The notes below the pieces were generated by a model that saw only the letters and a program-made list of their open reading frames with translations, was not told the origin of the DNA and searched no databases. Below are positions 34,275 through 46,887 of a stretch of 64,000 bases of DNA, in pieces; positions within the stretch are counted from its first letter, which is position 1, and each line of letters starts with the position of its first letter. The translations under genes and the position numbers were made by a program. The DNA comes from Cupriavidus necator A5-1 (GTDB lineage Bacteria > Pseudomonadota > Gammaproteobacteria > Burkholderiales > Burkholderiaceae), in assembly GCF_000744095.1 (NCBI RefSeq), contig NZ_JQLI01000008.1:744001-808000 (forward strand), in the 5' to 3' direction.

Positions 34275-35315
34275 TCAGGTGGCCGGGCCGGGCGCGACTT
34301 CGCAGCTGCTGCCGGTGCTGGCTGCCATCTCGCGTGCGGCCTTGGCGCCTTCGACCTGCAGGATGTCGGGCAGCGACACATGGTTCTTGGCCGCGATCAC
34401 TTCGGCCAGGATCGAGATCGCGATCTCCGGCGGCGTGCGGCTGCCGATGTAGATGCCTACCGGGCCGTGCAGCCGTGCGAGCTGCAACTCGGTCAGGTCG
34501 AATTCCTTGAGCCGTTCGCGCCGGGCCTGGTTGTTGCGGCGCGAGCCGAGCGCGCCGACATAGAAAGCCTTCGTGCGCAGCGCCTCCATCAACGCGAGGT
34601 CGTCCAGCTTGGGGTCGTGCGTCAACGCGATCACCGCGCAACGCTCATCCAGCTTCATGTCCATGACCGTGTCGTCCGGCATGGTGCGCACCATGGTGAT
34701 GCCGGGGATGTCCCAGGTCTCGGTGTATTCCTCGCGCGGGTCGCACACGGTGACCTGGAAGCCAAGGCCCACGGCGATCTGGCACAGGTACTTGGAAAGC
34801 TGACCCGCGCCGATCACCAGCATGCGGTAGCGCGGGCCGTGGATGGTCAGCAGCGTCTTGCCGTCGAACACCAGCCCGTCGGTGGCGTTGGCCGGGCCCA
34901 GCGTGGCGGCGCCCGTCGCCATGTCGAGCGTGCGCGCTACCAGGCGGCCGTTCTCGACCGCGTCGAGCAGTTCGGCGATGCCGCTGGCCGGTGTCAGCGG
35001 CTCGGTCACAAGTTCGATGGTGCCGCCGCAAGGCAGGCCGAAACGGTGCGCTTCCTCGGCGCTGATGCCGTACTTGATCGCCTCGGGGTGGTCGGAGGTG
35101 ATGCCCTGGCGGCGCACGCGGTCGATGATGTCGTCCTCGATGCAGCCGCCCGAGACCGAGCCCACCACCAGGCCGTCGTCGCGCACCGCCAGCATCGCGC
35201 CTTCAGGGCGGGGCGACGAGCCCCAGGTGCGTACTACCGTGACCAGCAGCACCCGGTGTCCCTGTTGCTGCCACTGCACACTGTTCTTCAGGACTTCGAG
35301 ATCCACGCTCTCCAT
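34275..35315 (-). CDS. XdhC/CoxF-family maturation protein
   Basis: The 346-residue protein has the XdhC N-terminal domain (VVRTWGSSPRPEGAMLAV, VVGSVSGGCIEDDI, RFGLPCGGTIEL) and a C-terminal Rossmann domain with GAGQLSKYL and YVGALGSRR. XdhC proteins bind the molybdenum cofactor, help its sulfuration and insert it into xanthine-oxidase-family enzymes. Here the target should be the CoxL-like subunit of the same operon. The gene overlaps the coxG-like gene by 28 bp and precedes the mocA-like gene, so expression is probably coupled. Confidence 0.88.
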   Translation of the reverse strand: MESVDLEVLKNSVQWQQQGHRVLLVTVVRTWGSSPRPEGAMLAVRDDGLVVGSVSGGCIEDDIIDRVRRQGITSDHPEAIKYGISAEEAHRFGLPCGGTIELVTEPLTPASGIAELLDAVENGRLVARTLDMATGAATLGPANATDGLVFDGKTLLTIHGPRYRMLVIGAGQLSKYLCQIAVGLGFQVTVCDPREEYTETWDIPGITMVRTMPDDTVMDMKLDERCAVIALTHDPKLDDLALMEALRTKAFYVGALGSRRNNQARRERLKEFDLTELQLARLHGPVGIYIGSRTPPEIAISILAEVIAAKNHVSLPDILQVEGAKAAREMAASTGSSCEVAPGPAT

Positions 35316-35845
35316 GATCGCTTCCGCTTCGGTTCCTCTGTCTGCTCATTCTCGCCGGCGGCTGCGGCGGGGGCGCCCTCGGCCGCTGGCGTGTCTTCTG
35401 TATGGTCCGGCGTCACCGCCTCGGTAAAGCGCGTAAAGAAGGTATCGGCCATCTTGCGCGCCGCGGCATCCACCAGCCGCGAACCGATCTGCGCCAGCTT
35501 GCCGCCCACGTGGGCGTCGACGGTGTAGCTCAGCACGGTCTCGTCACCGTCGGGCTCCAGCCGGACGCGGGCGGTGCCCTTGCCGAACCCGGCCGCGCCA
35601 CCCTGGCCGTCGAAGCGGATGGTGTAGCTGTCCGGGGCCTGGATATCCTCCAGCGCCATGCGGCCCTTGAAGCGCGCCTTGACCGGCCCCACCGCGGCCG
35701 TCATGGCCAGCGCGTAGGCGTTGTCGCCGTCGGGCTCGATACTCTCACATCCCGGGATGCATTGCTTGAGCAGCTCGGTGTCGTTGAGCGCTTCCCATGC
35801 CACTTGCTGCGGCACCGGCAGGCGCTGGCTCTGGTTCATTTCCAT
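35288..35845 (-). CDS. coxG: CoxG-family protein (SRPBCC fold)
   Basis: The 185-residue protein starts with the CoxG pattern MEMNQSQRLPVPQQVAWEAL, then LKQCIPGCESIE. The hydrophobic-cavity fold is followed by AARKMADTFFTRF, and a polar tail of about 30 residues ends in basic residues. CoxG is linked to membrane recruitment of the carbon monoxide dehydrogenase and possibly to quinone binding. It overlaps coxE by 10 bp and the xdhC-like gene by 28 bp. The family is clear but the biochemical role is not settled. Confidence 0.88.
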   Translation of the reverse strand: MEMNQSQRLPVPQQVAWEALNDTELLKQCIPGCESIEPDGDNAYALAMTAAVGPVKARFKGRMALEDIQAPDSYTIRFDGQGGAAGFGKGTARVRLEPDGDETVLSYTVDAHVGGKLAQIGSRLVDAAARKMADTFFTRFTEAVTPDHTEDTPAAEGAPAAAAGENEQTEEPKRKRSWRAWISKS

Positions 35846-37089
35846 GGCGGGGCTTCCTTGTCTGGCTTGGCGGGGGCGGCCCTGGGCGGGCCGCCATGAT
35901 CGGACAGCAGGGTCTCCAGCGCGAGCAGGCTGTCCAGGTTATGCGCGGGGCGCAGCGCATCGACATGCGGCAGGATCGCCTGCACGCCGCGCGCCTGCGG
36001 GGTGAAGCCGGGGTAGCGCAGCAGCGGGTTGAGCCAGACGATGCGGTGCGCAAAGCGGCGCAGCCGCGCCATCTCGTCGCCCAGCATGTCAATCTGCTCG
36101 TGATCGAGGCCGTCGGTGACCAGCAGCACGGTGGCGCGCCCGGACAGCGTGCGGCGTGCCCAGTGGCGGTTGAAGCTCGCCAGCGCGGCGCCGATGCGGG
36201 TGCCGCCGGCCCAGTCGCGCACCTGGGCGGTGATGACCGCCACCGCTTCGTCCGGGTCGCGTTCGCGCAGCGAGCGCGTGATATTGGTCAGCCGCGTGCC
36301 GAACAGGAACACCGACAGCCGCTCGCGCGACTGCATCAGCGCATGGCAGAAGTACAGCACCGCGCGCGAGTACTGGCTCATCGAGCCGGAAATGTCGAGC
36401 AGCAGCACCACCGGCGGCTTGCGCTCGGCGTGCTTGCGGAATTTCCAGCGCAGCCACTCGCCATGCTGGCGCACCGCCAGGCGCGCGCTGGCGCGCAGGT
36501 CGGCATGGGTGCCGCAGGTGGCGGCGCGCAGCCGGCGTGTGCGCTGCAGTGCAAGATGGGCGCGGCGCGTGCGCACCAGGTGCTGCAGCGCGCGCCATTC
36601 CTGCGCGGTCAGGGTCTCGAAGTCGCGCTGGGCCAGCCGCTCCTGGTCGGAGAAGGTCAGCGGCACGTGGATACGCTCGGCCGCGGTCTGCGCAGGGCGC
36701 GACGGCGCCTCGGGCTGGCGCGCGGCGAGCGCGTCGGCCAGCCGGTTGCTGCGCTTCGGCGGCGGCGCGCCGGCATCGACGCGCGGCAGCAGCAGCGCGC
36801 GCAGCTTTCCTTCCCAGTCGGGATCACGCCAGAAGAGGTCGAAGGCGGCGTCGAACAGCGGGCGCTGGTCGGGGCCCGACAGCACCAGCGCGGCCAGCGC
36901 GGCGCGCACCTCGTCGCGGCGGCCGATATCGACATGGCGCAGCGCGCTCAGCGCCTCCACGGCGTGTGCCGGCGACAGCGCAAAGCCACCGTCGCGCAAC
37001 AGCCGCATGAAGTGGGTGACGTTGCGCGCCAGCACGGGCAGGCCCGGCGGCGGGCCGCCGGGCCCCGTGGCAGCGTGCAGCGTGGCCAC
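35836..37089 (-). CDS. coxE: CoxE-like von Willebrand A-domain protein
   Basis: The 417-residue protein has an N-terminal helical part (NVTHFMRLLRDGGFALSPAH) and a C-terminal VWA domain. The metal-ion adhesion site reads LLLDISGSMSQYS, with further residues in GTRIGAALASF and LLVTDGLDH. In Oligotropha, CoxD and CoxE act together to build the copper-sulfur-molybdenum centre of carbon monoxide dehydrogenase. The stop of coxD lies 3 bp before this start, and the end overlaps coxG. A long antisense open frame covers the gene but shows no domain. Confidence 0.88.
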   Translation of the reverse strand: MATLHAATGPGGPPPGLPVLARNVTHFMRLLRDGGFALSPAHAVEALSALRHVDIGRRDEVRAALAALVLSGPDQRPLFDAAFDLFWRDPDWEGKLRALLLPRVDAGAPPPKRSNRLADALAARQPEAPSRPAQTAAERIHVPLTFSDQERLAQRDFETLTAQEWRALQHLVRTRRAHLALQRTRRLRAATCGTHADLRASARLAVRQHGEWLRWKFRKHAERKPPVVLLLDISGSMSQYSRAVLYFCHALMQSRERLSVFLFGTRLTNITRSLRERDPDEAVAVITAQVRDWAGGTRIGAALASFNRHWARRTLSGRATVLLVTDGLDHEQIDMLGDEMARLRRFAHRIVWLNPLLRYPGFTPQARGVQAILPHVDALRPAHNLDSLLALETLLSDHGGPPRAAPAKPDKEAPPWK

Positions 37090-37092
37090 GGT

Positions 37093-37989
37093 TCAGCCTC
37101 CCGGCGTGGCGCCCACCAGCAAGTCGGCCACGGTGGGGCCGTCGGCGCGCGCCAGGTCGTCCTGGTACTTGAGCAGCACGCCCAGCGTGTCGCGCACCGA
37201 CTGCGGGTCGAGCTCGGTCACGCCCAGCGCGGCCAGCGCGCGGCACCAGTCGATGGCCTCGGCGATGCCGGGCGCCTTGAACAGGTCGATGCCACGCAGC
37301 CGGTGCACGAAGTCGATCGCCTGCGCCTGCAGCGCGGCGGCGGCCTCGGGCGCGCGCGCGGCGACGATCTGCAGTTCGCGGTCGCGCTCGGGGTAGCCCA
37401 TCCACTGGTACAGGCAGCGGCGCTTGAGCGCGTCGTGCACTTCGCGCGTGCGGTTGGAAGTGATCACGATCAGCGGCGGGCGCTCGGCGCGGATCACGCC
37501 GATCTCCGGGATCGAGACCTGGAATTCGGACAGCACTTCGAGCAGGAAGGCTTCGAACGGTTCGTCGGCGCGGTCGATCTCGTCGATCAGCAGCACGCGC
37601 GGGACTTCCGGTGCGACAGGGTCGGGCAGCAGCGATTCCAGCAGCGGGCGCTTGAGCAGGTAGTCATCGTGGTACAGCGACTGCGCCTCGGGACGTTCGC
37701 CGCGCGCCTCGGCCAGGCGCAGCGCCATGATCTGGCGCGGGTAGTCCCACTCATACAGCGCGCTGGCGGCATCGAGCCCTTCATAGCATTGCAGCCGCAG
37801 CAGCCGGGTGCCGAGCACGCCCGCCATCGCCTGCGCCAGCGCGGTCTTGCCGACGCCGGGCTCGCCTTCGAGGAACAGCGGGCGCTGCATGCGCAGCGCG
37901 AGGTAGAGCACCGTGGCGGTTTCGCGGTCGGCGTAGTACTGCTGGCGTTCGAGCTGGGCGAGGGTGTCGTCGATGGAGGTGGGGAGCAT
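37093..37989 (-). CDS. coxD: CoxD-like MoxR-family AAA+ ATPase
   Basis: The 298-residue ATPase has Walker A GEPGVGKTALAQA, Walker B RVLLIDEIDRADEPFEAFLL, sensor 1 VITSNRTREVHDALKRR and an AAA lid. MoxR proteins work as chaperones with VWA partners, and the adjacent coxE gene supplies one. The start at 37989 lies just after the palindromic repeat at 38023-38062, and the frame continues through that repeat without homology, so I reject earlier starts. No good ribosome binding site is visible. Confidence 0.88.
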   Translation of the reverse strand: MLPTSIDDTLAQLERQQYYADRETATVLYLALRMQRPLFLEGEPGVGKTALAQAMAGVLGTRLLRLQCYEGLDAASALYEWDYPRQIMALRLAEARGERPEAQSLYHDDYLLKRPLLESLLPDPVAPEVPRVLLIDEIDRADEPFEAFLLEVLSEFQVSIPEIGVIRAERPPLIVITSNRTREVHDALKRRCLYQWMGYPERDRELQIVAARAPEAAAALQAQAIDFVHRLRGIDLFKAPGIAEAIDWCRALAALGVTELDPQSVRDTLGVLLKYQDDLARADGPTVADLLVGATPGG

Positions 37990-38022
37990 GATTACTATGC
38001 CTGGGCGCTCACTACGCCTGGC

Positions 38023-38062
38023 GGTTTGCTCCCCTCTCCCGCGGTGCGGGAAAGGGGAGACC
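38023..38062. repeat. CCCTCTCCC palindromic repeat, copy 3
   Basis: CCCCTCTCCCGC (38031-38042) pairs with GCGGGAAAGGGG with one mismatch, and GGTTTGCT precedes it. It interrupts the cox operon between coxM and coxD and could lower read-through or stabilise the upstream mRNA. Confidence 0.65.
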
Positions 38063-38085
38063 ACAGTCGGGAGAGATAAAGTCCA

Positions 38086-38886
38086 CTAGCCCTTCACCGC
38101 CTCCTCCACCGCCCTTGCCGCCAGTACCGGAATCAAATGCGCCCGGTACTGCGCCGACGCATGCAGGTCCGTATTCAGCGACGACGCATCGATCTTCACG
38201 CCGCGCGCCGCCTGAGCGCTGAAATCACCGGCAAGCGCCTGCTCCAGCGGCTGGCAGCGGAACACGCTGTCACCCGCCCCAGTGACCGCCACGCGCACCG
38301 CATTCCCGGTACGCGCCACCATCACCCCCACCAGCGCAAAGCGCGAAGCCGGATTGCGGAACTTGACGTACGCAGCCTGATCGGGGATCGGGAAGCGCAC
38401 CGCGGTGATCAGCTCATCCGGTTCCAGCGCGGTTTCATATAGGCCCTTGAAGAAGTCATCAGCCGCGATGGTGCGGCGGTCGGTGACCACGGTCGCGCCC
38501 AGACCCAGCACACCCGCGGGATAGCAGGCCGCAGGATCGTCGTTGGCCAGCGCGCCACCCAGCGTGCCCATCGCGCGCACCTGGCGATCACCGATGCCGC
38601 CCGCCAGTGCCGCCAGCGCCGGTATGCGCTGGCGCACCTCGGCATTGGCTTCCACATCGGCATGGCGCGCCGCCGCGCCGACCACGATCTCGTTGTTCTC
38701 GACGCGGATCTCGGCCATGCCGGGAATGCGCACCACGTCCACCAGCACCGAGGGCGAGGCCAGCCGCAGCTTCATCGCGGCCAGCAGGCTCTGGCCGCCG
38801 CCGAGGAACTTGGCGTCAGGGTCGGCCTTGAGCCTGGCCACCGCCGCCTTGGCATCCGCGGCACGTTCAAACTGGAATGTGTACAT
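38086..38886 (-). CDS. coxM: Aerobic CO dehydrogenase-type FAD subunit (CoxM-like)
   Basis: The 266-residue protein has the FAD-binding fold of the xanthine oxidase family. The two FAD motifs are [16 protein letters not shown] and [15 protein letters not shown]. The C-terminal CO-dehydrogenase flavoprotein domain starts near residue 170 ([19 protein letters not shown]). It would pass electrons from the iron-sulfur subunit to the quinone pool. It lies between coxL (35 bp upstream) and coxD. This is the order S, L, M, whereas the classical form I operon is M, S, L. Confidence 0.9.
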   Translation of the reverse strand: MYTFQFERAADAKAAVARLKADPDAKFLGGGQSLLAAMKLRLASPSVLVDVVRIPGMAEIRVENNEIVVGAAARHADVEANAEVRQRIPALAALAGGIGDRQVRAMGTLGGALANDDPAACYPAGVLGLGATVVTDRRTIAADDFFKGLYETALEPDELITAVRFPIPDQAAYVKFRNPASRFALVGVMVARTGNAVRVAVTGAGDSVFRCQPLEQALAGDFSAQAARGVKIDASSLNTDLHASAQYRAHLIPVLAARAVEEAVKG

Positions 38887-38921
38887 GTCGGTTTCCTTTC
38901 CGGTTCGTCGGTCCGTGGTGC

Positions 38922-41297
<2,376 letters not shown>

Positions 41298-41309
41298 GGC
41301 CTGTCCCCC

Positions 41310-41798
41310 TTATTCCGCGCTGGCGGCGGCGCCCTGCATGGCCGCCTGGCCCTGCTGCACTGCCCGGACGATGTTGTGGTAGCCCGTGCAGCGGCACAGG
41401 TTGCCTTCCAGGTGGGCGCGGATGGTGGCGGCGTCGGCGCCGGGGTGCTCCTGCACCAGCGCGGTGGCGCTCATCACCATGCCCGGCGTGCAGAAGCCGC
41501 ATTGCAGGCCGTGGCATTCACGGAAGGCTTCCTGCATCGGGTGCAGCGTGCCGGGCGCGGCCAGGCCCTCGATAGTGGTGACCTTGGCGCCGTCGGCCTG
41601 CACCGCCAGCAGGTTGCACGACTTGACCGCCCGGCCGTCCAGGTGGACCGTGCAGGCGCCGCACTGCGCGGTGTCGCAGCCGACGTGGGTGCCGGTCAGG
41701 CGCAGCTGTTCGCGCAGGAACTGGACGAGGAGGGTGTTGGGTTCTACCTGGGCGTCAACGGACTTGCCGTTGACCGTCAGGCGGATCGGAATCGCCAT
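41310..41798 (-). CDS. coxS: Two [2Fe-2S] iron-sulfur subunit (CoxS-like)
   Basis: The 162-residue protein carries two iron-sulfur clusters. The N-terminal ferredoxin-type cluster uses Cys41, 46, 49 and 61 ([16 protein letters not shown], then SCNLL). The C-terminal helical cluster uses Cys100, 103, 135 and 137 ([10 protein letters not shown], then NLCRCTGY). It carries electrons from the molybdenum site to FAD. I choose the ATG at 41798 because GGAG lies 6 bases upstream. An in-frame ATG at 41810 would swallow that site. It is the first gene of the cox operon, so the promoter should lie in the 346-bp gap to the right. Confidence 0.92.
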   Translation of the reverse strand: MAIPIRLTVNGKSVDAQVEPNTLLVQFLREQLRLTGTHVGCDTAQCGACTVHLDGRAVKSCNLLAVQADGAKVTTIEGLAAPGTLHPMQEAFRECHGLQCGFCTPGMVMSATALVQEHPGADAATIRAHLEGNLCRCTGYHNIVRAVQQGQAAMQGAAASAE

Positions 41799-42144
41799 GC
41801 TTGTCTCCATGTGGGGTGGACGCGCATGACCAATTGCCCGAAATCCCGAAAGAACTGCGCGGGACTGGCCACGACGCGGTACTGCCGCTTAAGACGGCTA
41901 TAGGACGGCTAATTCGTGATATTGGTGCTGCCGCTTCAACTGCTGAAGGTGCGCCAGCGCACGCGGGGTGCGGCGTAGAGGCTGGCGCAAATGCCGCGGC
42001 CGGCGAACGATCGGCCGCAACAGGCTCTAACAGTTAATCACAAATCCAGCACAGGTGCCATGTGGTTTGCCCGCTCCCCGTTCGGGGGGCGGGGCCCTGG
42101 CAGGGCCGCTGCTAGAATGGCCCGGCCCCCTTGCTCACCCTGAC
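41799..42144. other. Divergent gap coxS/yqaA-like, no gene
   Basis: This 346-bp gap between divergent genes should hold promoters for the cox operon (left) and the membrane-protein gene (right). I found no convincing promoter boxes, palindrome or small gene. Confidence 0.4.
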
Positions 42145-42723
42145 ATGGAAGCCTTCTTCGACTGGCTGTTTGAAACCGTCGCCCTGCCCAAGGTGGGCCT
42201 GCCCGCGATCTTCGTCATCAGCCTGGTCTCGGCCACGCTGCTGCCGCTGGGCTCGGAGCCGGCGGTGTTCGGCTACGTCAAGCTCAACCCGCATATGTTC
42301 TGGCCAGCGATCCTGGTGGCCACGCTCGGCAACACGGTCGGCGGCGCCATCGACTGGTGGCTGGGGTACGCCGCCAAGCTGGCGCTGGTGCGCTACCACA
42401 AGCGGCGCCGGGCGCGCGAGCACGACCTTGAGCACCTGGAGCACCGCGAACATATGCGCAAGCCGCCCAAGCCCAAGCTCGACGCGCGCTATTTCCGCTG
42501 GATGCGCCGGCTCGGGCCGCCCACGCTGCTGTTCTCGTGGCTGCCCGGAATTGGTGATCCATTGTGCACTTTGGCCGGCTGGCTGCGCCTCTCGTTCTGG
42601 CCCAGCCTGGCCTGGATGGCGGTCGGCAAGTTCATCCGCTACCTGTTCATGACGGCCAGCCTGCTGTGGATCCCGGACAGCTTTTGGCACAGCATTGCGC
42701 AAACGTGGAAGGCCTGGTTCTGA
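42145..42723 (+). CDS. YqaA-type membrane protein (VTT/DedA superfamily)
   Basis: The 192-residue inner-membrane protein has the VTT/SNARE-associated core. The segment PLGSEPAVFGYVKLNPHMFW precedes the glycine motif GNTVGGAIDWWLGY, and the second half has LFSWLPGIGDPLCTLAGWLR. Between them a basic cytoplasmic loop at about 85-115 is rich in Lys, Arg, Glu and His. DedA relatives act in lipid flipping and envelope homeostasis. The role of the YqaA branch is not known. ATG at 42145 fits the first membrane helix. The 30 codons upstream in frame are not homologous. Confidence 0.85.
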   Translation: MEAFFDWLFETVALPKVGLPAIFVISLVSATLLPLGSEPAVFGYVKLNPHMFWPAILVATLGNTVGGAIDWWLGYAAKLALVRYHKRRRAREHDLEHLEHREHMRKPPKPKLDARYFRWMRRLGPPTLLFSWLPGIGDPLCTLAGWLRLSFWPSLAWMAVGKFIRYLFMTASLLWIPDSFWHSIAQTWKAWF

Positions 42724-42784
42724 TCCGGTGCGCCGCCGGCACCACCGCCGGGCGCCATTGCCACCGCGCAAATGTCGCCTAATC

Positions 42785-42800
42785 CCTTGTTCCAACAAGG
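42785..42800. promoter_or_regulatory. Perfect 16-bp palindromic site
   Basis: CCTTGTT and AACAAGG are separated by CC. The site lies 105 bp before the big oxidoreductase gene. TTGT/ACAA half-sites are common for GntR-type regulators of lactate and hydroxy-acid dehydrogenases, but no regulator gene is nearby. It could also be a weak hairpin after the yqaA-like gene. Confidence 0.35.
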
Positions 42801-42904
42801 ATTCCTTGATGCTGCGGTGCGGCGAAACCGGGCCTTGCAGTACAATCGCCCTTTAATGAACGATTCGCGCACTGTCCCCGTGCGCAGCAGGAAGCGGTCC
42901 CCCA

Positions 42905-45900
42905 ATGAACGCCCCACTCGTGCTCGACGCCAAGCTCGCCGCGCAGGACGCCCCGCCGCGCCTGCGTGAGATTCCCTATAACTACACGTCCTTCTCGGAC
43001 CGCGAGATTGTCATCCGCCTGCTGGGCGAGGAAGCCTGGCGCATCCTGGATGAGCTGCGCAGCGAGCGCCGCACCGGCCGCTCCGCCCGTATGCTGTACG
43101 AGGTGCTGGGCGATATCTGGGTGGTTCGCCGCAACCCCTACCTGCAGGACGACCTGCTGGAAAATCCCAAGCGCCGCCAGATGCTGGTCAGCGCGCTGCA
43201 CCACCGCCTGAACGAGATCGAGAAGCGCCGCGCCGCCGACCGTGCCGAGCACGCCGAGCCCGCCGCTGAGGACCGCTCGCACCGCGTGGAGCAGCTGGTC
43301 GCCTTCGCCAAGCAGGCGATCGAGGACTTCAAGAACGAATTCGCCGCGGCCTATGACCTGCGCAAGCGCGCCCAGCGCGTGCTGGGCAAGGTCACGCAGA
43401 AGGACAACATCAAGTTCGACGGCCTGTCGCGCGTCTCGCACGTGACCGACGCCACCGACTGGCGCGTGGAATACCCGTTCGTCGTGCTGACGCCCGACAC
43501 CGAGGAAGAGATCGCCGGCCTGGTCAAGGGCTGCTTCGAGCTTGGGCTGACCATCATCCCGCGCGGGGGCGGTACCGGCTATACCGGCGGCGCCGTGCCG
43601 CTGACGCCGATGAGCGCGGTGATCAATACCGAGAAGCTGGAACAGCTCGGCCCGGTCGAGCAGACCGACCTGCCCGGCGTGTCGCATAAGGTCGCGACCA
43701 TCTTCTCGGGCGCCGGCGTGGTGACGCGCCGCGTGGCCGATGCGGCCGACAAGGCCGGCCTGGTGTTCGCGGTCGACCCGACCTCGATCGATGCCTCGTG
43801 CATCGGCGGCAACGTGGCCATGAACGCCGGCGGCAAGAAGGCCGTGCTGTGGGGCACCGCGCTGGACAACCTGGCCTGGTGGCGCATGGTGGACCCGGAG
43901 GGCAACTGGCTCGAGATCACCCGGCTGGACCATAACCTGGGCAAGATCCACGATGTGCCGGTGGCCACCTTCGAGCTGAAGTGGTCGGACGGCAACCGTG
44001 CCCCGGGCGAGAAGGTGCTGCGCACCGAGACGCTGGCGATCGAGGGCCGCAAGTTCCGCAAGGAAGGCCTGGGCAAGGACGTCACCGACAAGTTCCTGGC
44101 GGGCCTGCCGGGCGTGCAGAAGGAAGGCTGCGACGGCATCATCACCAGCGCGCGCTGGATCCTGCATCGCATGCCGAAATTCATCCGCACGGTCTGCCTG
44201 GAGTTCTTCGGCCAGGCGCGCGACGCGATCCCCAGCATCGTCGAGATCAAGGACTTCCTCGACGCCGAGACCAAGAAGCCCGGCGGCGCCATCCTGGCCG
44301 GCCTGGAGCACCTGGACGAGCGCTACCTGCGCGCGGTGGGCTATGCCACCAAGAGCAAGCGCAACGCCTTCCCGAAGATGGTGCTGATCGGCGATATCGT
44401 CGGCGACGATGAAGACGCCGTGGCGCGCGCCACCTCGGAAGTGATCCGCATGGCCAACGGCAAGAGCGGCGAAGGCTTTATCGCCGTCAGCCCCGAGGCG
44501 CGCAAGAAATTCTGGCTCGACCGTTCGCGTACCGCCGCCATCGCCAAGCACACCAACGCCTTCAAGATCAATGAAGACGTGGTGATCCCGCTCAATCGCA
44601 TGGGCGAGTACACCGACGGCATCGAGCGCATCAATATCGAGCTGTCGATCAAGAGCAAGCTCAAGCTGGTCGACACGCTGGAAGCGTTCTTCGCGCGCGG
44701 CAACCTGCCGCTGGGCCGCAGCGACGACGCCAACGAGATCCCCAGCGCCGAGCTGCTGGAAGACCGCGTGCAGCACGCGCTGACGCTGCTGCGCGAGATC
44801 CGTGCGCGCTGGCGCTACCTGCAGGACCACATGGATGTGCCGCTGGCGCAGGCCAAGGCCTCGCTGATCGGGCATGGGCTGGGACTGCTGGGGCAGGAGT
44901 TCGACGCGCGCCTGCAGCAGCAGCCTGACGCCACCGTGTTCCACCTGCTGCAGGACCGCACCATCCGCGTGTCCTGGAAGGCCGAGATCCGCGCCGAGCT
45001 GCGCAAGATCTTCAACGGCGGCGAGTTCAAGCCGATCCTGGACGAGGCCCAGAAGATCCACAAGCAGGTGCTGCGCGGCCGCGTCTTCGTGGCGCTGCAC
45101 ATGCACGCCGGCGACGGCAACGTGCACACCAATATCCCGGTGAATTCCGACGACTACGACATGCTGCAGGACGCGCACCGCGCGGTGGCCCGCATCATGG
45201 CGCTGGCGCGTTCGCTCGACGGCGTGATTTCGGGCGAGCACGGCATCGGTATCACCAAGCTGGAATTCCTCACCGAGGAAGAGATCGGCGACTTCCGCAC
45301 CTACAAGCAGAAGGTCGATCCGCAGGGCCGCTTCAACAAGGGCAAGCTGCTGCCCGGCGCCGACCTGCGCAATGCCTACACGCCGTCGTTCGGCCTGATG
45401 GGGCATGAGTCGATCATCATGCAGCAAAGCGATATCGGCGCCATTGCCGAGAGCGTCAAGGACTGCCTGCGCTGCGGCAAGTGCAAGCCGGTGTGCGCCA
45501 CGCACGTGCCGCGCGCCAACCTGCTGTACAGCCCGCGCAACAAGATCCTGGCGACCTCGCTGCTGATCGAGGCCTTCCTGTACGAAGAGCAGACCCGCCG
45601 CGGCATCTCGGTCAAGCACTGGGACGAGTTCTCCGACGTGGCCGACCACTGCACCGTGTGCCACAAGTGCGTGACGCCGTGCCCGGTCAAGATCGACTTC
45701 GGCGACGTGTCGATGAACATGCGCAACCTGCTGCGCAAGATGGGGCAGAAGAAGTTCAACCCCGGCACCGCGGCGTCGATGTTCTTCCTCAACGCCACCA
45801 ACCCCGAGACCATCAACCTGACCCGCAAGGTCATGATCGACTGGGGCTACAAGGCGCAGCGCCTGGGCAACGAGGTGCTGAAGAAGTTCGCGAAGAAGCA

Positions 45901-46879
45901 GACCGCGCATCCGCCCGCCACGGTGGGCAAGCCGCCGGTGCGCGAGCAGGTGATCCACTTCATCAACAAGAAGATGCCGGGCAACCTGCCCAAGAAGACC
46001 GCACGCGCGCTGCTCGACATCGAGGACAACGAGATCGTGCCGATCATCCGCGACCCGAAGGCGACCACGCCGGAATCGGAAGCGGTGTTCTACTTCCCGG
46101 GCTGCGGCTCGGAGCGGCTGTTCTCGCAGGTCGGGCTGGCCACGCAGGCGATGCTGTGGCACGTCGGCGTGCAGACCGTGCTGCCGCCGGGCTACCTGTG
46201 CTGCGGCTATCCGCAGCGCGGCAACGGCCAGTACGACAAGGCCGAGAAGATCGTCACCGACAACCGCGTGCTGTTCCACCGCGTGGCCAACACGCTGAAC
46301 TACCTCGACATCAAGACCGTTGTGGTCAGCTGCGGGACCTGCTACGACCAGCTTGCCGGGTATGAATTCGACAAGATCTTCCCGGGCTGCCGCATCATCG
46401 ACATCCACGAATACCTGCTCGAGAAGGGCGTGAAGCTGGAAGGCGTGACCGGTACGCGCTATATGTACCACGATCCCTGCCACACCCCGATCAAGACCAT
46501 GGACCCGACCAAGCTGGTCAACGACCTGATGGGCGGGAACACCGGACTGGGCAAGATCGAGAAGAACGAGCGCTGCTGCGGCGAGTCGGGCACGCTGGCG
46601 GTGACGCGTCCGGATATCTCGACGCAGGTCCGCTTCCGCAAGGAAGAGGAAATGACCAAGGGCGCCGACAAGCTGCGCGCCGACGGCTTCACCGGCGACG
46701 TCAAGATCCTGACCAGCTGCCCGTCGTGCCTGCAGGGGCTGTCGCGCTACAAGGAAGATGCTTCGGTGCAGGCGGATTACATCGTGATCGAGATGGCCAA
46801 GCACCTGCTCGGGGAGAACTGGATGCCTGAGTACGTGGCCAAGGCCAACGCCGGCGGCATCGAGCGGGTGCTGGTGTAA
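42905..46879 (+). CDS. Multidomain FAD/Fe-S oxidoreductase (DUF3683, D-2-hydroxy-acid dehydrogenase type)
   Basis: This 1324-residue protein is a fusion. An N-terminal DUF3683 region spans about 1-185. The FAD-binding type 4 domain follows ([15 protein letters not shown] near 218), then the FAD-oxidase C-terminal domain with [14 protein letters not shown] and [14 protein letters not shown]. Next are two [4Fe-4S] motifs ([11 protein letters not shown] near 854, [11 protein letters not shown] near 916) and CCG-type cysteine domains ([43 protein letters not shown]). It probably oxidises a D-2-hydroxy acid and passes electrons to quinone through its own iron-sulfur domain, like E. coli YdiJ. The substrate is unknown. 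A 1341-codon antisense open frame is not coding. The HIT gene follows after 8 bp. Confidence 0.88.
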   Translation: MNAPLVLDAKLAAQDAPPRLREIPYNYTSFSDREIVIRLLGEEAWRILDELRSERRTGRSARMLYEVLGDIWVVRRNPYLQDDLLENPKRRQMLVSALHHRLNEIEKRRAADRAEHAEPAAEDRSHRVEQLVAFAKQAIEDFKNEFAAAYDLRKRAQRVLGKVTQKDNIKFDGLSRVSHVTDATDWRVEYPFVVLTPDTEEEIAGLVKGCFELGLTIIPRGGGTGYTGGAVPLTPMSAVINTEKLEQLGPVEQTDLPGVSHKVATIFSGAGVVTRRVADAADKAGLVFAVDPTSIDASCIGGNVAMNAGGKKAVLWGTALDNLAWWRMVDPEGNWLEITRLDHNLGKIHDVPVATFELKWSDGNRAPGEKVLRTETLAIEGRKFRKEGLGKDVTDKFLAGLPGVQKEGCDGIITSARWILHRMPKFIRTVCLEFFGQARDAIPSIVEIKDFLDAETKKPGGAILAGLEHLDERYLRAVGYATKSKRNAFPKMVLIGDIVGDDEDAVARATSEVIRMANGKSGEGFIAVSPEARKKFWLDRSRTAAIAKHTNAFKINEDVVIPLNRMGEYTDGIERINIELSIKSKLKLVDTLEAFFARGNLPLGRSDDANEIPSAELLEDRVQHALTLLREIRARWRYLQDHMDVPLAQAKASLIGHGLGLLGQEFDARLQQQPDATVFHLLQDRTIRVSWKAEIRAELRKIFNGGEFKPILDEAQKIHKQVLRGRVFVALHMHAGDGNVHTNIPVNSDDYDMLQDAHRAVARIMALARSLDGVISGEHGIGITKLEFLTEEEIGDFRTYKQKVDPQGRFNKGKLLPGADLRNAYTPSFGLMGHESIIMQQSDIGAIAESVKDCLRCGKCKPVCATHVPRANLLYSPRNKILATSLLIEAFLYEEQTRRGISVKHWDEFSDVADHCTVCHKCVTPCPVKIDFGDVSMNMRNLLRKMGQKKFNPGTAASMFFLNATNPETINLTRKVMIDWGYKAQRLGNEVLKKFAKKQTAHPPATVGKPPVREQVIHFINKKMPGNLPKKTARALLDIEDNEIVPIIRDPKATTPESEAVFYFPGCGSERLFSQVGLATQAMLWHVGVQTVLPPGYLCCGYPQRGNGQYDKAEKIVTDNRVLFHRVANTLNYLDIKTVVVSCGTCYDQLAGYEFDKIFPGCRIIDIHEYLLEKGVKLEGVTGTRYMYHDPCHTPIKTMDPTKLVNDLMGGNTGLGKIEKNERCCGESGTLAVTRPDISTQVRFRKEEEMTKGADKLRADGFTGDVKILTSCPSCLQGLSRYKEDASVQADYIVIEMAKHLLGENWMPEYVAKANAGGIERVLV

Positions 46880-46887
46880 ATCGCGAC

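Noticed and set aside
35797-38079. Open frame of 760 codons on the plus strand
   Set aside because: It is antisense to coxE and coxD, which have VWA and AAA+ motifs.
42779-46804. Open frame of 1341 codons on the minus strand
   Set aside because: It is exactly antisense to the 1324-residue oxidoreductase and arises from high GC at third codon positions. Composition is His/Arg/Val/Gln-rich with no domain.
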